From Gemmatimonadota bacterium (lineage in GTDB: Bacteria > Gemmatimonadota > Gemmatimonadetes > Gemmatimonadales > Gemmatimonadaceae), in contig QHVE01000011.1 of assembly GCA_003223455.1 (NCBI GenBank), positions 1 to 64,000 of the forward strand: a DNA stretch of 64,000 nucleotides. The letters are read 5' to 3'. Below are positions 16,806 through 25,518 of the stretch, one piece after another; the stretch's first letter is position 1; each line of letters starts with the position of its first letter. Made by a program: the position numbers and the translations under genes. The notes under the pieces are model-generated. The model was not told the origin of the DNA. It made no database searches and saw only the letters and a list, made by a program, of their open reading frames with translations.

Positions 16806-17417
16806 ATGCGCGTGCTCTCCGTCAACGTCGGCGCGATCCGCGAAGTGCATTGGCGAGAGGAGATCGTCACCACGGCGATCTGGAAGCACCCGGTCGAGGG
16901 ACGTGTAGCAATCCGCGGCGTCAATCTCGACGGGGACGATCAGGCCGATCGCGAGGTGCACGGTGGGCCTGACAAGGCGGTGTACGCCTACGCGCGCGAG
17001 GACTACGACGTGTGGCGCGATCGACACGCGGTGGACACCGCGCCCGGACTGTTCGGCGAGAACCTGACGGTCGAAGGCATCGATCTCGTCCACGCGCTGG
17101 TCGGCGAGCGCTGGGAGGTCGGGTCGACGCTGCTGGAAGTCGCGCAACCGCGCCTTCCCTGCTTCAAGCTCGGCATCCGCATGGGGGACCCACGTTTTCC
17201 GAAGCGGTTTCAGGCCGAGGGTCGCATGGGTGCGTATCTGCGCATCGTCCGTGAAGGCGACGTCGGTGCGGGCGACGCCATCGACATCGTCTCACGACCG
17301 GCGCACGGCGTCACGCTCGCCGACATGGTCGGCGCGCTGCACGATCGGTCGAAGGCACACGCGCTCGCGCGGGTGCGGGGACTACCCGCGTTCTGGCGCC
17401 GCGTCGCCGCGAGGTGA
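16806..17417 (+). CDS. MOSC domain protein (YiiM-like)
   Basis: A 203-aa protein with a central MOSC beta-barrel: REVHGGPDKAVYAYAREDY, GLFGENLTVEGID, VGSTLLEVAQPRLPCFKLG with the conserved Cys, then a C-terminal helical extension as in YiiM. Such proteins handle molybdenum cofactor or sulfur; YiiM reduces N-hydroxylated compounds. The ATG at 16806 starts the MRVLSVNVG strand; a GTG at 16797 overlapping the ychF stop is also possible. Confidence 0.88.
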   Translation: MRVLSVNVGAIREVHWREEIVTTAIWKHPVEGRVAIRGVNLDGDDQADREVHGGPDKAVYAYAREDYDVWRDRHAVDTAPGLFGENLTVEGIDLVHALVGERWEVGSTLLEVAQPRLPCFKLGIRMGDPRFPKRFQAEGRMGAYLRIVREGDVGAGDAIDIVSRPAHGVTLADMVGALHDRSKAHALARVRGLPAFWRRVAAR

Positions 17418-17452
17418 TGGGCCGACTTCGCGCGGTTGCAACCGAGTTCCCA

Positions 17453-19147
17453 TCATCTGCTGCGCTCCGGCGAGACGACGAGCCTCGCCTGCTCCCCCCG
17501 CCGCAGCTCGACTGACAGACCTTTCACGAGCTCCGAACCGGCGACGACCTGGCTTCTCCCGGTTCGTGCGTCTAGCACGCGGTATCGCGCCGACGAGTCC
17601 ACCGTGTACCACTCCGGATACGAGTTGATTCGCGGCCAGTCGCCCGGTAGTCCGAGTATCGTGCGATGTCTCGGCACGTCGAACCGCAGCACTCCCGACC
17701 ATGTGGAGTCGGCGTCGAGCGTAATCGCGACGGCATCGCCGTCGCGCACGGCACCGAAGCGCACGTCGGCGCGCCACGGACGAACGCTCGTCCCCAGGGT
17801 CTTCCAGAGGGCGTACATCAGCGACGTGCGATTGAAGTTCCCGTCCGCGTATCCTCCCTCCACGATTCCGCGACCGCGCCAGCGCTCGAGGCCCGGGCGA
17901 TGCGCGGAGTCCTGCTTGCTCCACATCCACCGAATCTGATAATCCATCCACGCGGCGGCCGACGGCACGGGCTCGCGGTTGAACAGGTACAGCGCTCCTT
18001 CGATGGCGTCGGCATCGCCGTCCTGTCCGAGGTTCTCCCAGTCGAAGCCGCGGTACTTGCCGTCGAGCGCGCCGAGCGCCTTGCGCACCGCGTCGCGGTA
18101 GGCCGTCGTGCCGTCGAGCTGATAGATCGTGTAATAGCCGTTCAGCACGTAGCCAAAGTTGTCCGCGATGTGCGCATCGACGGCCTTGCCCGCGCGCGGA
18201 TCGATGACGTTGTAGAACAGGCCGTCCTCGTTCCGGCCGACCGCCAGGATGCGGTCGAGCATCTCGTGGATGGGCGCGCGATACGCCGCGGCCTTCTGCG
18301 GCTGGACCTTCAGCAGGGTCGCATACAGCTCGGTGAGCCCGGAGACGACCTCGTTGCCATGGTCGCGCAGTCGGAGCGTCGCGAAGTCGCGTGTCGGATG
18401 ATGTGCGTCCAGCAGGTAGTAGTCACCGAGGCGAGTCGCGTACTCGAGGTAGCGCGCATCGTGCGTCATCCAGTAGAGTCGCGACAGCACGAGCAGCATG
18501 TCGCCATTGACCTCGGGATCCAACGACACGATCCGCCCGTAGCGCGTGTCGACCGGCGCATACCGCCACAGGTCGTCGACGATGCCCAGCATGCGCGCGC
18601 GCCACGGCGTGACGCCGAGCAGCTCGGTGATCGGCATCAGACCGTCCTTCACGTACTCCGAGCCGCCGAACATGATCGCCGCGGTGTCGATCTTCGACTC
18701 TGCGAAACCGCGCCTGGAGAAGGAGTACGTGTCGGGGAGTCGTCCGATGCGCGACGTGAGCGCGGTCTCCGTCAGCAGCATCTCCTGCATCCGTCCCGCG
18801 TACAGCTCCGGACGCGTGTACCACGCCGTCAGCACGAGGAACGGGTAGAGATCCGCCGCACAGTCCTTCGCGTTCCAGATGTCGCGGTCGTTCGTCGTGT
18901 TGCGCGGCAGAAGTCCGGTGATGGAATCGGCGAGCGTGAGCCAGTCCATCATCAGGCGATCCGAGCGGACGAACGCTTCGTTCGCGAGACGTGCGTTCGC
19001 GGCCGCCGCCGTGAAGGCGGAGCCGGCGGTTCGCACGGCATGTTGGCCACTCACGGGTGAGGCGAGGGCGACGAGAAGGGCGAGCGCGAGCACGGAACGG
19101 TGCGTGCCGGCTGGCGTCGGCCGGTTGACGGGTCGACTCGATCTCAT
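17453..19147 (-). CDS. Large secreted protein, alpha-barrel hydrolase-like
   Basis: A 564-aa protein starting at the ATG at 19147, which gives a clean signal peptide (hydrophobic VLALALLVALAS, cleavage after SGQ). The mature protein is helical with many Tyr/Trp/Asp clusters (AADLYPFLVLTAWY, LSRLYWMTHDARYLEYATRLGDYYL, GNEVVSGLTELYATLL, DNFGYVLNGYYTIYQLDGT). This suggests an (alpha/alpha)-barrel like those of glycoside hydrolases or polysaccharide lyases, then a beta-rich C-terminal domain with ALWKTLGTSVRPWR. I cannot name a family. No partner enzyme lies nearby. A longer N-terminus (to 19222) is possible but spoils the signal peptide. Confidence 0.65.
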   Translation of the reverse strand: MRSSRPVNRPTPAGTHRSVLALALLVALASPVSGQHAVRTAGSAFTAAAANARLANEAFVRSDRLMMDWLTLADSITGLLPRNTTNDRDIWNAKDCAADLYPFLVLTAWYTRPELYAGRMQEMLLTETALTSRIGRLPDTYSFSRRGFAESKIDTAAIMFGGSEYVKDGLMPITELLGVTPWRARMLGIVDDLWRYAPVDTRYGRIVSLDPEVNGDMLLVLSRLYWMTHDARYLEYATRLGDYYLLDAHHPTRDFATLRLRDHGNEVVSGLTELYATLLKVQPQKAAAYRAPIHEMLDRILAVGRNEDGLFYNVIDPRAGKAVDAHIADNFGYVLNGYYTIYQLDGTTAYRDAVRKALGALDGKYRGFDWENLGQDGDADAIEGALYLFNREPVPSAAAWMDYQIRWMWSKQDSAHRPGLERWRGRGIVEGGYADGNFNRTSLMYALWKTLGTSVRPWRADVRFGAVRDGDAVAITLDADSTWSGVLRFDVPRHRTILGLPGDWPRINSYPEWYTVDSSARYRVLDARTGRSQVVAGSELVKGLSVELRRGEQARLVVSPERSR

Positions 19148-19190
19148 GAGTGTCGGGTGTCCGCGGCAGGCACACAGAATACGAACGCAC

Positions 19191-19217
19191 GACGGCCGGG
19201 CGACAGGCCCGGCCGTC
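19191..19217 (-). terminator. 11-bp perfect hairpin downstream of small membrane proteins
   Basis: GACGGCCGGGC (19191-19201) pairs with GCCCGGCCGTC (19207-19217), loop of 5. It lies between the 73-aa gene and the large secreted protein gene, both on the minus strand. No clear T-run, so termination strength is uncertain. Confidence 0.55.
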
Positions 19218-19252
19218 GGCACGATGGTCCGAGGTCGGGCCCCAGACCGCGA

Positions 19253-19474
19253 TCAGTCGTTCGCGAACTTTATGAAGCTGTAGGCCAGGATACCCAACCC
19301 CATCAGCGCGAGTCCGCTCGTTCCCACGAGCCCGTGGCGCAGTGGCACACCGAAGCTGCGTTCCGCGAGCACTGCGCTCCCTGCCACGCCACCCACGACG
19401 GCGCCGTACATCGCGCCCAGAAATGCCAGAAAGTCCCGCACGTCCGCACCTGCCGTTGAGTCCACCGACTTCAT
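19253..19474 (-). CDS. Small membrane protein, 73 aa
   Basis: Starts at the ATG at 19474 (MKSVDSTAG). It has two hydrophobic, Gly-rich helices (LGAMYGAVVGGVAGSAVLA and GTSGLALMGLGILAYSFI), so a two-pass inner-membrane protein is likely. A GTG at 19510, overlapping the preceding stop as GTGA, would add 12 residues and couple it to the 36-aa gene. Function unknown. Confidence 0.55.
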   Translation of the reverse strand: MKSVDSTAGADVRDFLAFLGAMYGAVVGGVAGSAVLAERSFGVPLRHGLVGTSGLALMGLGILAYSFIKFAND

Positions 19475-19506
19475 TGATGAAGCAGCATTCGCGCCAGAGC
19501 GGCGCG

Positions 19507-19617
19507 TCACGGCAGCCACGGAATGCTGAGATGCTTGAACGCCCAGATGAGCAGCGCGAAGAGCAGCACGCAGTAGAACGCGACCTCGAAGAGACCCGTC
19601 GATTGCCGGTCGGACAT
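19507..19617 (-). CDS. Tiny single-pass membrane protein, 36 aa
   Basis: Starts at the ATG at 19617 immediately after a strong GGAGGTGGGG ribosome-binding site, which is the main evidence for it. It has one transmembrane helix (VAFYCVLLFALLIWAF). It resembles small subunits of respiratory or transport complexes in size and shape, but no such complex is nearby. Probably cotranscribed with the 73-aa protein. Confidence 0.6.
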   Translation of the reverse strand: MSDRQSTGLFEVAFYCVLLFALLIWAFKHLSIPWLP

Positions 19618-19823
19618 CCCCACCTCCAGCCCGATGGATGGTCGGATGCAGTTCTCGGTTAACGTACCGCACGCTGACGACATCGCTAGCCATCGCTCGT
19701 AGCACCTCGCCGGGGTCGGCATCCGTCACGCGGTGCCAGTCGGCCGACTCATGCGCCCATGGCGCCCGGGCCTCACGCGCGGCAGAGATGACGCGGGGGC
19801 TTCTCGGCGCACCTCAAGCACTG

Positions 19824-19830
19824 TACCTTG
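19824..19830 (+). promoter_or_regulatory. Probable -10 of the rpsF operon (TACCTTG)
   Basis: TACCTTG lies about 107 bases before the rpsF ATG, leaving room for the leader hairpin. A weak -35 candidate (ttctcg, 19801-19806) is 17 bp upstream. Confidence 0.4.
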
Positions 19831-19879
19831 CGAGGCTACCGGCGCGCGCCTTACTCGCGTTGCGCCAACAACTTCCCCT

Positions 19880-19906
19880 CCCCCCGCTCCGGCAACCAGC
19901 GGGGGG
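19880..19906 (+). promoter_or_regulatory. rpsF leader hairpin, possible S6:S18 autoregulatory site
   Basis: CCCCCCGCT (19880-19888) pairs perfectly with AGCGGGGGG (19898-19906). The loop CCGGCAACC begins with CCG. S6:S18 is known to bind a leader motif with a conserved CCG in many bacteria to repress its own operon. The position, just ahead of rpsF-rpsR, fits; the exact consensus was not tested. Confidence 0.5.
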
Positions 19907-19937
19907 CGGCTACGTCCAAAGGGAGGATTGCCGGGAC

Positions 19938-20303
19938 ATGCCACGTCCATACGAGGCGGTCTACGTCTTCGACTCGACGCTCGAAGACGCCACCGTCACC
20001 GAGAAGCTCGATCGATTCCATCAGCTCGTCGGCGCGTCCGGCGAGATGAAGGTCGATCACTGGGGTCGACGTCAGCTCGCTTACCCCATCGGCCCGCGAG
20101 AGAACGGCTACTACGTCGTCGCGCGCTTCGATGCCGAGACCGCGGGAATTCCCGAGTACGAGCGCGCACTGAAGCTCGACCCGAGCGTGATCCGCTACCT
20201 GCTGACCATCCACGACCACGAAGTCGGCGCCCCGCCGATGACCGAGGAAGAGCTCGCGCTCGCCAAGAAGCGCGCCGAGGAAGACGACGAGGATGAGGAG
20301 TAG
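19938..20303 (+). CDS. rpsF: 30S ribosomal protein S6 (bS6)
   Basis: A 121-aa bS6 that forms a heterodimer with S18 on the 30S platform. MPRPYEAVYVFDSTLEDATV, HWGRRQLAYPIGPRENGYYV and LKLDPSVIRYLLTI are typical. The C-terminus ends in an acidic run (EEDDEDEE), like the glutamylated tail of E. coli S6. GGGAGG lies a little upstream of the ATG at 19938. Coupled to rpsR (3 bp apart). Confidence 0.97.
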   Translation: MPRPYEAVYVFDSTLEDATVTEKLDRFHQLVGASGEMKVDHWGRRQLAYPIGPRENGYYVVARFDAETAGIPEYERALKLDPSVIRYLLTIHDHEVGAPPMTEEELALAKKRAEEDDEDEE

Positions 20304-20306
20304 ACC

Positions 20307-20528
20307 ATGAGACGCCCAACCAAGGCCTGCCCCTTCTGCGAGAGCCGCGTGCGGTTCGTCGACTACAAGGACGAGCGTACCCTCGGCCGCTTCATCACTG
20401 ACCACGGCAAGATCCTGCCGAGCCGGCTCAGCGGCGTCTGCGCGCGCCATCAGCGTCAGCTGAGCACCGCGATCAAACGCGCACGCTACCTGGCGCTGCT
20501 CCCCTACACGCGGGGTTTGCAGGGCTGA
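20307..20528 (+). CDS. rpsR: 30S ribosomal protein S18 (bS18)
   Basis: A 73-aa bS18. It carries the cysteine-containing (C+) form at the N-terminus (KACPFCES, then SGVCARHQ), suggesting a zinc site. The core [22 protein letters not shown] and the C-terminal [13 protein letters not shown] match the family. Next to rpsF, as usual. Confidence 0.97.
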   Translation: MRRPTKACPFCESRVRFVDYKDERTLGRFITDHGKILPSRLSGVCARHQRQLSTAIKRARYLALLPYTRGLQG

Positions 20529-20529
20529 G

Positions 20530-21570
20530 ATGGAAGACGCTCCGGCTCCGGCGCCGTCCGAGCGTGGGTGGGGGAAGCTCCTCCTCGCGCTCGCGGCGTT
20601 CCTGATCATCCCCCCGTACACGCCGCTGCGCGCCTTGCTGCCGGTGGAGGACACGCTCCTCCTCCTGCTGCCGGCGCTCGCCGCGTGCTGTCTCGTGGGG
20701 TGGTGGGCAGGAGGACGGCTGCTACTGGCCGTCACCTGGATCGGACTGTCGGTGTGGATGCTGATGCAGCCCGCGCACGCCGGACCGTTCTTCAACCTCG
20801 TGCGCGGCTGGAGCCTGCTGCTCGCCGGTTCGTTCGGATTGATCTGTCTGTTCGGGACAGGGCGGCCATTCTTTGCCCGTGCTCTCTCGGCCGTGTCGCT
20901 CGCGCTCACGATCGTCGTGCTGATGAGCAGCCGTGGGCCGCTCACGCCGTCGCGCGCGCGGCTCGCCGTGCAGGCGGAGTTCGCGCGACGGAACACAGAG
21001 ACGCTCGCCATGTTCCGTGCTGCGCTCCAGCAGCATCCGGAAGTCGTCAAGTCGATGCCGCAGGTCGCATCGCTTCCGAACGAGGTGGAGACGCAGTTGC
21101 ACACCATGGCGGCGACCGGAACGGGACTCTTCCCCTCCCTGTTGCTCCTCGAGTCGCTGGTGGCGCTCGCGCTCGCGTGGGGGACGTACCACCGCATCTC
21201 CCGAACGCGGCTCGGCGCGCCACTCGGCTTCCTGAAGGACTTCCGTTTCAACGACCAGTTCGTCTGGGGGCTGATCGCGGGGCTCACGATCGTGTTCGTG
21301 CCCGCGCTCGACTTCCTCGGCGCCACCGGTCGCAATCTCCTCGTCTTCTTCGGTGCGCTCTACGCCATTCGTGGCTTCGGCGTGCTCTCCTGGTTCCTCG
21401 CACCGGGAGCGCTCGCGGCCGCGCTGCTCGTGGGGTTCGCCATGTTGTGGTGGCCGGTGCTGAACGCGGTCGCCGTGCTCGGGTTCATGCTCCTGGCGCT
21501 CGCCGCTTTCGGGCTTGGCCTGGGCGACACCTGGGCTGACTGGCGCAGCCGTGCGCGCCCTACCACGTAA
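20530..21570 (+). CDS. DUF2232 (YybS-like) membrane protein
   Basis: A 346-aa protein with about eight hydrophobic segments and a soluble loop near residues 150-195. Placement between rpsR and rplI and the C-terminal segments (FGALYAIRGFGVLSWFLAPG, ALAAFGLGLGDTWADWR) match the DUF2232/YybS family, which sits beside rplI in many bacteria. The function is not known; it is sometimes suggested to be a substrate-binding membrane component. The ATG at 20530 follows the rpsR stop by one base. Confidence 0.82.
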   Translation: MEDAPAPAPSERGWGKLLLALAAFLIIPPYTPLRALLPVEDTLLLLLPALAACCLVGWWAGGRLLLAVTWIGLSVWMLMQPAHAGPFFNLVRGWSLLLAGSFGLICLFGTGRPFFARALSAVSLALTIVVLMSSRGPLTPSRARLAVQAEFARRNTETLAMFRAALQQHPEVVKSMPQVASLPNEVETQLHTMAATGTGLFPSLLLLESLVALALAWGTYHRISRTRLGAPLGFLKDFRFNDQFVWGLIAGLTIVFVPALDFLGATGRNLLVFFGALYAIRGFGVLSWFLAPGALAAALLVGFAMLWWPVLNAVAVLGFMLLALAAFGLGLGDTWADWRSRARPTT

Positions 21571-21585
21571 TCAGAGGCTCAACTC

Positions 21586-22029
21586 ATGGAAATCATTCTC
21601 CGCCAGGCGGTCGAGAACCTGGGCAAGCCAGGCGACGTCGTCACGGTCAAGAACGGCTACGCTCGCAACTTCCTCCTTCCGCGCGGCTTCGCCTACGAGG
21701 CGACCCCGGGCAACCTGAAGCGCATCGCGCAGGAGCGCGGTCGCCTCGAGGCGGCCGAAAACGAGCGTGTCGGTTCCGCGCAGGAGCTCGCGAAGCGCCT
21801 CGAGGAGGTGCAGCTCACCTTCTCGGCGCGCGTCGGCGAGGAGGGCAAGCTGTTCGGTTCCGTCACGTCGGCCGACATCGCCGAGCAGCTGAACGCCCAG
21901 GGCTTTCACATCGAGAAGCGCCTGATCGACCTGCACGATCCGATCAAGGCACTCGGCGTGTACCGCGTGCCGATCAAGCTGCACGCGGACGTGAAGCCCG
22001 AAGTCCGCGTCTGGGTCATCAAGCAGTAG
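21586..22029 (+). CDS. rplI: 50S ribosomal protein L9 (bL9)
   Basis: A 147-aa bL9, standard length. N-domain signature MEIILRQAVENLGKPGDVVTVKNGYARNFLLPRGFA, linker helix rich in Glu/Arg, and C-domain (GKLFGSVTSADIAEQL, GVYRVPIKLHADV). Follows DUF2232 by 15 bp and ends at an intrinsic hairpin. Confidence 0.98.
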   Translation: MEIILRQAVENLGKPGDVVTVKNGYARNFLLPRGFAYEATPGNLKRIAQERGRLEAAENERVGSAQELAKRLEEVQLTFSARVGEEGKLFGSVTSADIAEQLNAQGFHIEKRLIDLHDPIKALGVYRVPIKLHADVKPEVRVWVIKQ

Positions 22030-22045
22030 CGCGTCGCGACGGCCG

Positions 22046-22074
22046 GGAGGGGGCTCCGTCGCGGAGCCCCCTCC
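22046..22074 (+). terminator. 13-bp hairpin after rplI
   Basis: GGAGGGGGCTCCG (22046-22058) pairs perfectly with CGGAGCCCCCTCC (22062-22074), loop TCG. It lies 17 bp after the stop. Only a short T-rich stretch (atttcg) follows, so termination may need Rho or NusA. Confidence 0.7.
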
Positions 22075-22149
22075 GCGCATTTCGACACTCGTGCGCGGCC
22101 GCGCATCGCACTTGCCAGACACGAGCATCGACCCACGAACCCTGATCCC

Positions 22150-22530
22150 ATGGCTGCCTCCCTTCCACATCCGGCCCAGACGTCGCTCGAAGTCGCGCAA
22201 CGCGCCGCGTCGATCCTGCTGGAGCACAAGGCGAACGACGTCGTGCTGCTCAGCCTGGAAGGCGTTTCGGACATGACCGACTTCTTTCTCATCGCGAGTG
22301 GCACGTCCGATACGCACGTGCGCTCGCTCGGCAACTCCGTGCTGGAGGAGATGAAGCGCGACAGCGGCCAGATGGCGCACCATGTCGAAGGTCTGTCACA
22401 GGGTCGCTGGGTGCTGCTCGACTACGTCGACGTGGTCGTGCACATCTTCCATCCGACGTTGCGTAGCTTCTATCAGATCGAGCGACTCTGGGCCGACGCC
22501 GAAACGGTGCCGCTGCAGTCGACCCGCTAG
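22150..22530 (+). CDS. rsfS: Ribosomal silencing factor RsfS
   Basis: A 126-aa RsfS (YbeB/Iojap family), which binds uL14 and blocks subunit joining under starvation. Signatures: ANDVVLLSLEGVSDMTDFFLIASGTSD, GQMAHHVEGLSQGRWVLLDYVDVVVHIFH and a terminal FYQIERLWADAE. Follows rplI after a terminator. Confidence 0.96.
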   Translation: MAASLPHPAQTSLEVAQRAASILLEHKANDVVLLSLEGVSDMTDFFLIASGTSDTHVRSLGNSVLEEMKRDSGQMAHHVEGLSQGRWVLLDYVDVVVHIFHPTLRSFYQIERLWADAETVPLQSTR

Positions 22531-22639
22531 CGATTCAGGACGCTCGTCGCCAGGCGCACCAACGCACGCGACGTCACGCGCCGCAGAGCGCCGCGCGCCG
22601 TGCGTCCGCCTATTCCTGATGGGTCCGGGAGACTAACTT

Positions 22640-24151
22640 TTGCCCGTGCGTTCACCCCTGCTCGCGATGGCGCTCGTGCTCGCTGCCTGCGGCCCCGCCG
22701 ATCGCGGGAGCGCCCATTCGGCGCGCGAGACCGCGTCGGCGATGAGTGCCGTCGCGCGAGGGCCGGACAACCTCGTGCTGCGCATCCCGCGCACGGGCGG
22801 CGAGGTTCGCGTGTTCGCCTATCCGCGTCTCGACACGATCGTGTGGAATGGAGCCGAAGCACCGGCGCCGGCGCGTGTGCTCGCCTTCGATGAGGAAGAA
22901 GGCGTCATCTCCATCGTCGACGCGCGGGGGCAAGCGGCGCGGATCGACTTCCGTCAGGGCGCCGGGAGCACGGTCACCAAGTCGAAGCTGACAGGGCTCA
23001 CGTCGAACGACGGCTCGACGATCTACGGAATCACCGCGGACGGCGTGGTCGAGCGCTACGCCAGGAGCGGCGGCTGGAAGTGGAAGCCCCCCGTCGCGGC
23101 GCGCGCCGTCTTCCCGCAGCCCGACGCCTCCCTGCTCGTCCTCGGCGAGCGTGCCGGCAGCTCGGTCGTGTGGAAGGTGCGGCCGCCGAGTACCCGCGTC
23201 GTCGACTCCGTGGTGTTGCCGCGCGTCGATCGCGCCCTCCGCACCCAGGTCGGTGATCTCCTCTACCTCGCCACGGAGCGCGAGCTGACGGGCGTGCGGA
23301 CCCGCAGCATGCAGCGTACGGCGAGCGTCGCGTTCGACGAGCCAGTCGAGCTGCTGTCCGCGACGCCAAGCGGCGATCGCGTGTTCGTCGTCACGAGCAC
23401 GGGAAAGTCCGTGCAGATCGTCGACCGGTATCGGGAGGCCGTGAGCGGATCGATCGAGCTGGGCCGACATCCCTCGGATCTGCGGATGGACCCACTGGGC
23501 CGCTATCTCCTGGCGCGGCTCGACGGCGTGGACTCGACGGTCGTCATCGCGCTCGGGACCAACCGCGTCGTCGGAACGCTCGCCACGGGTTGGCGCGCCG
23601 ACCTGCCATTCGTCGCGCCCGACGGAGGGATCGCGTTTGCCGACGGGAAAGACGTGATCGTCACCGACGGCACGACGCTGCGGCCGACGGCGCGCGTCTC
23701 CGGCGGAGCGGCGGACTTCTGGTATCCGTTCCGATGGACGGGCTTCCGCCCGCGCGCCGAAGGGCTGGACCAGCCGGTGGACTTCGCGGGCCCCCCTGTG
23801 GACTCGATGGGGGCACCGACCGATTCGGCCGCGCCGCGCGACTCCGCCGCCCCGTCCAAGGAACCGAGTCCGCCGCCGGCGCAGCCCGTGCCGCCGCCGC
23901 GCGACAGTGCCGTCCGTCGCCCGGCGGCGGGCTACACGGTATCGTTCGCCGCGCTGCTCGTCGCCGACAAGGCGCGCGATCTTGCGGCGTCGATTCGCGT
24001 CGGCAGCGAGAACGCGCGCGTCGTCACGGCGGTACGCGACGGCTCGACGATCTACCGCGTCGTGCTGGGCCCGTACACCACGCGCGAGGAAGCCGAGCGC
24101 ATCGGACGCGAGTCCAAGCAGTCCTACTGGATCTACGAGGGCGGCCCGTGA
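22640..24151 (+). CDS. SPOR-domain lipoprotein with beta-propeller-like body
   Basis: A 503-aa protein. I use the TTG at 22640 because GGGAG lies 8 bases upstream; a GTG at 22646 is the alternative. The signal ends in lipobox LAAC. Residues about 40-370 are repetitive short beta strands with Gly/Asp turns, including VGSIELGRHPSDLRMDPLGRYLLARL-like repeats, resembling a beta-propeller. A Pro/Ser-rich linker (about 385-430) precedes a C-terminal SPOR domain (YTVSFAALLVADKARDLAASI, then VVLGPYTTREEAERI). SPOR domains bind denuded septal glycan. The stop is coupled (GTGA) to the next SPOR protein and then to smc. Confidence 0.75.
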   Translation: MPVRSPLLAMALVLAACGPADRGSAHSARETASAMSAVARGPDNLVLRIPRTGGEVRVFAYPRLDTIVWNGAEAPAPARVLAFDEEEGVISIVDARGQAARIDFRQGAGSTVTKSKLTGLTSNDGSTIYGITADGVVERYARSGGWKWKPPVAARAVFPQPDASLLVLGERAGSSVVWKVRPPSTRVVDSVVLPRVDRALRTQVGDLLYLATERELTGVRTRSMQRTASVAFDEPVELLSATPSGDRVFVVTSTGKSVQIVDRYREAVSGSIELGRHPSDLRMDPLGRYLLARLDGVDSTVVIALGTNRVVGTLATGWRADLPFVAPDGGIAFADGKDVIVTDGTTLRPTARVSGGAADFWYPFRWTGFRPRAEGLDQPVDFAGPPVDSMGAPTDSAAPRDSAAPSKEPSPPPAQPVPPPRDSAVRRPAAGYTVSFAALLVADKARDLAASIRVGSENARVVTAVRDGSTIYRVVLGPYTTREEAERIGRESKQSYWIYEGGP

Positions 24152-25518
24152 GCGCGACACGCACGATCGACTGGAACGAGGAGGGCCGGCGCATCGGCGT
24201 CACGCTCGACGCGTTCCACGCGATCGTCGTCGTCGGCACGGATCCGACCGCCGCGGCCGAGACAGCGCTCGGCATCGCGCGCGTGCAGGCGGTGCATCGT
24301 CGCGTCGCGGTCGGGGACTTGCTCGGTGAGGCGCCGCCCATCCAGGCGCTCGTGAGCGGCGACGATCCCCACGGCATCGTCGACAGCTTCGTGTACGGCG
24401 TGTCGCTGTCGAAGATCGCGCAGCAGGTGCCCGACGCGGGCGAGCTGTTCGTGATGCCCACGGGCATCGGCCCGGTGGACTACGAGGAGCTCTTCGGGAG
24501 CAACCGCTGGCGGCGACTGATCGCGGGGTTTCGCGAGGTGGGGGCGCTGCTCGTCCTGGTCGCACCGACCGATGCGCCGATGGTGCACGCGCTGGTGGAC
24601 GTGAGCGACGGTGCGGTCATCGTGGGTGAGAAGGTGCCGGCGGAAGTCTCGGTCGCACAGTCGCTCGCATGGGTGCGCCCGCGTCGCGGCGCCGTCGCAC
24701 CCGCCGCCAGCGACGCATCGGCGGGGCCGGTGCCCGACGCAACCCCGACCTCCGGGGCGGCGGTCCCGTCGGGCGCCAGCGGTCCGCAGCGCTGGATCGG
24801 TGGCGTGCTCGCGCTGCTCGTGCTCCTCGCACTCGTGTACTGGGGCGCAAGCGCGTACTCGCAGCGACGCGCCGTGCAGCAGGCGGTGGCCGATTCGGCG
24901 GCGCGCGTAGCGGCGAATCGCGTGCGCGTGACCGACAGCATCGCCCGCCTGCGGCGTGACAGCATCGTGCGCGACAGCCTGGCGCTCCTCGAGGGCGCCG
25001 TGACGGACTCTTTCCCGGTGTACCGGCCTGCCAATCCAATCGATTCGGCGGCCGCCGTCGGCTACTCGATCCTGCTCTCCAAGTACAACACGAAATCGGG
25101 CGCGATCCTCGATCTGTTCGGTCGCTTCGCGCGGCTTCCCGCCTCGACGTACGGGATGGAGACGCCGTCGCGCTTCTATCTGCTGCTCGCTGGCGCCTTC
25201 CCGTCGCGAGCCTCCGCCGAGTCGCTGCTCGTCCGCCTGCGCGTGCAGGGCACGCTCGCGCGCGACTTCGGCAGCGTCGATCGCTATCCGCTCGCGTTCC
25301 TCGTGGATTCCGGCGTTGCACCGCGTGAAGCGCTCGGCCGCCTCAATCGTTACCATGCGCGTGGACTGCCGGTGTACGGGCTGCGTCAGCCGAACGGCAC
25401 CCTGCGACTGTACTTCGGCGCGTATGCCAACCCGGAGCAAGCGTCGCTCGCCGTGCCACAGGTGCGGGACGCAGGAATGCGCCCGCTGCTGGTCTATCGA
25501 ATCGGGAGAGTCTTCTAG
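24148..25518 (+). CDS. Membrane protein, P-loop-like N-domain and periplasmic SPOR-like tail
   Basis: A 456-aa protein from the GTG at 24148, overlapping the previous stop. Residues 1-170 form an alpha/beta domain (FHAIVVVGTDPTAAAETALGIARV, VGALLVLVAPTDAP) that looks like a BY-kinase/CpsD or ParA-type fold, but the Walker A Lys (GKS/T) is missing. One transmembrane helix lies near 215-235 (GGVLALLVLLALVYWGASAY). The external part has two SPOR-like repeats (YSILLSKYNTKSGAI, FYLLLAGAFPSRASAESLLVRLR, and LRLYFGAYANPEQASLAVPQ). It shares one base of its stop with the smc start. A role in division or chromosome segregation is inferred from context. Confidence 0.72.
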   Translation: MSATRTIDWNEEGRRIGVTLDAFHAIVVVGTDPTAAAETALGIARVQAVHRRVAVGDLLGEAPPIQALVSGDDPHGIVDSFVYGVSLSKIAQQVPDAGELFVMPTGIGPVDYEELFGSNRWRRLIAGFREVGALLVLVAPTDAPMVHALVDVSDGAVIVGEKVPAEVSVAQSLAWVRPRRGAVAPAASDASAGPVPDATPTSGAAVPSGASGPQRWIGGVLALLVLLALVYWGASAYSQRRAVQQAVADSAARVAANRVRVTDSIARLRRDSIVRDSLALLEGAVTDSFPVYRPANPIDSAAAVGYSILLSKYNTKSGAILDLFGRFARLPASTYGMETPSRFYLLLAGAFPSRASAESLLVRLRVQGTLARDFGSVDRYPLAFLVDSGVAPREALGRLNRYHARGLPVYGLRQPNGTLRLYFGAYANPEQASLAVPQVRDAGMRPLLVYRIGRVF

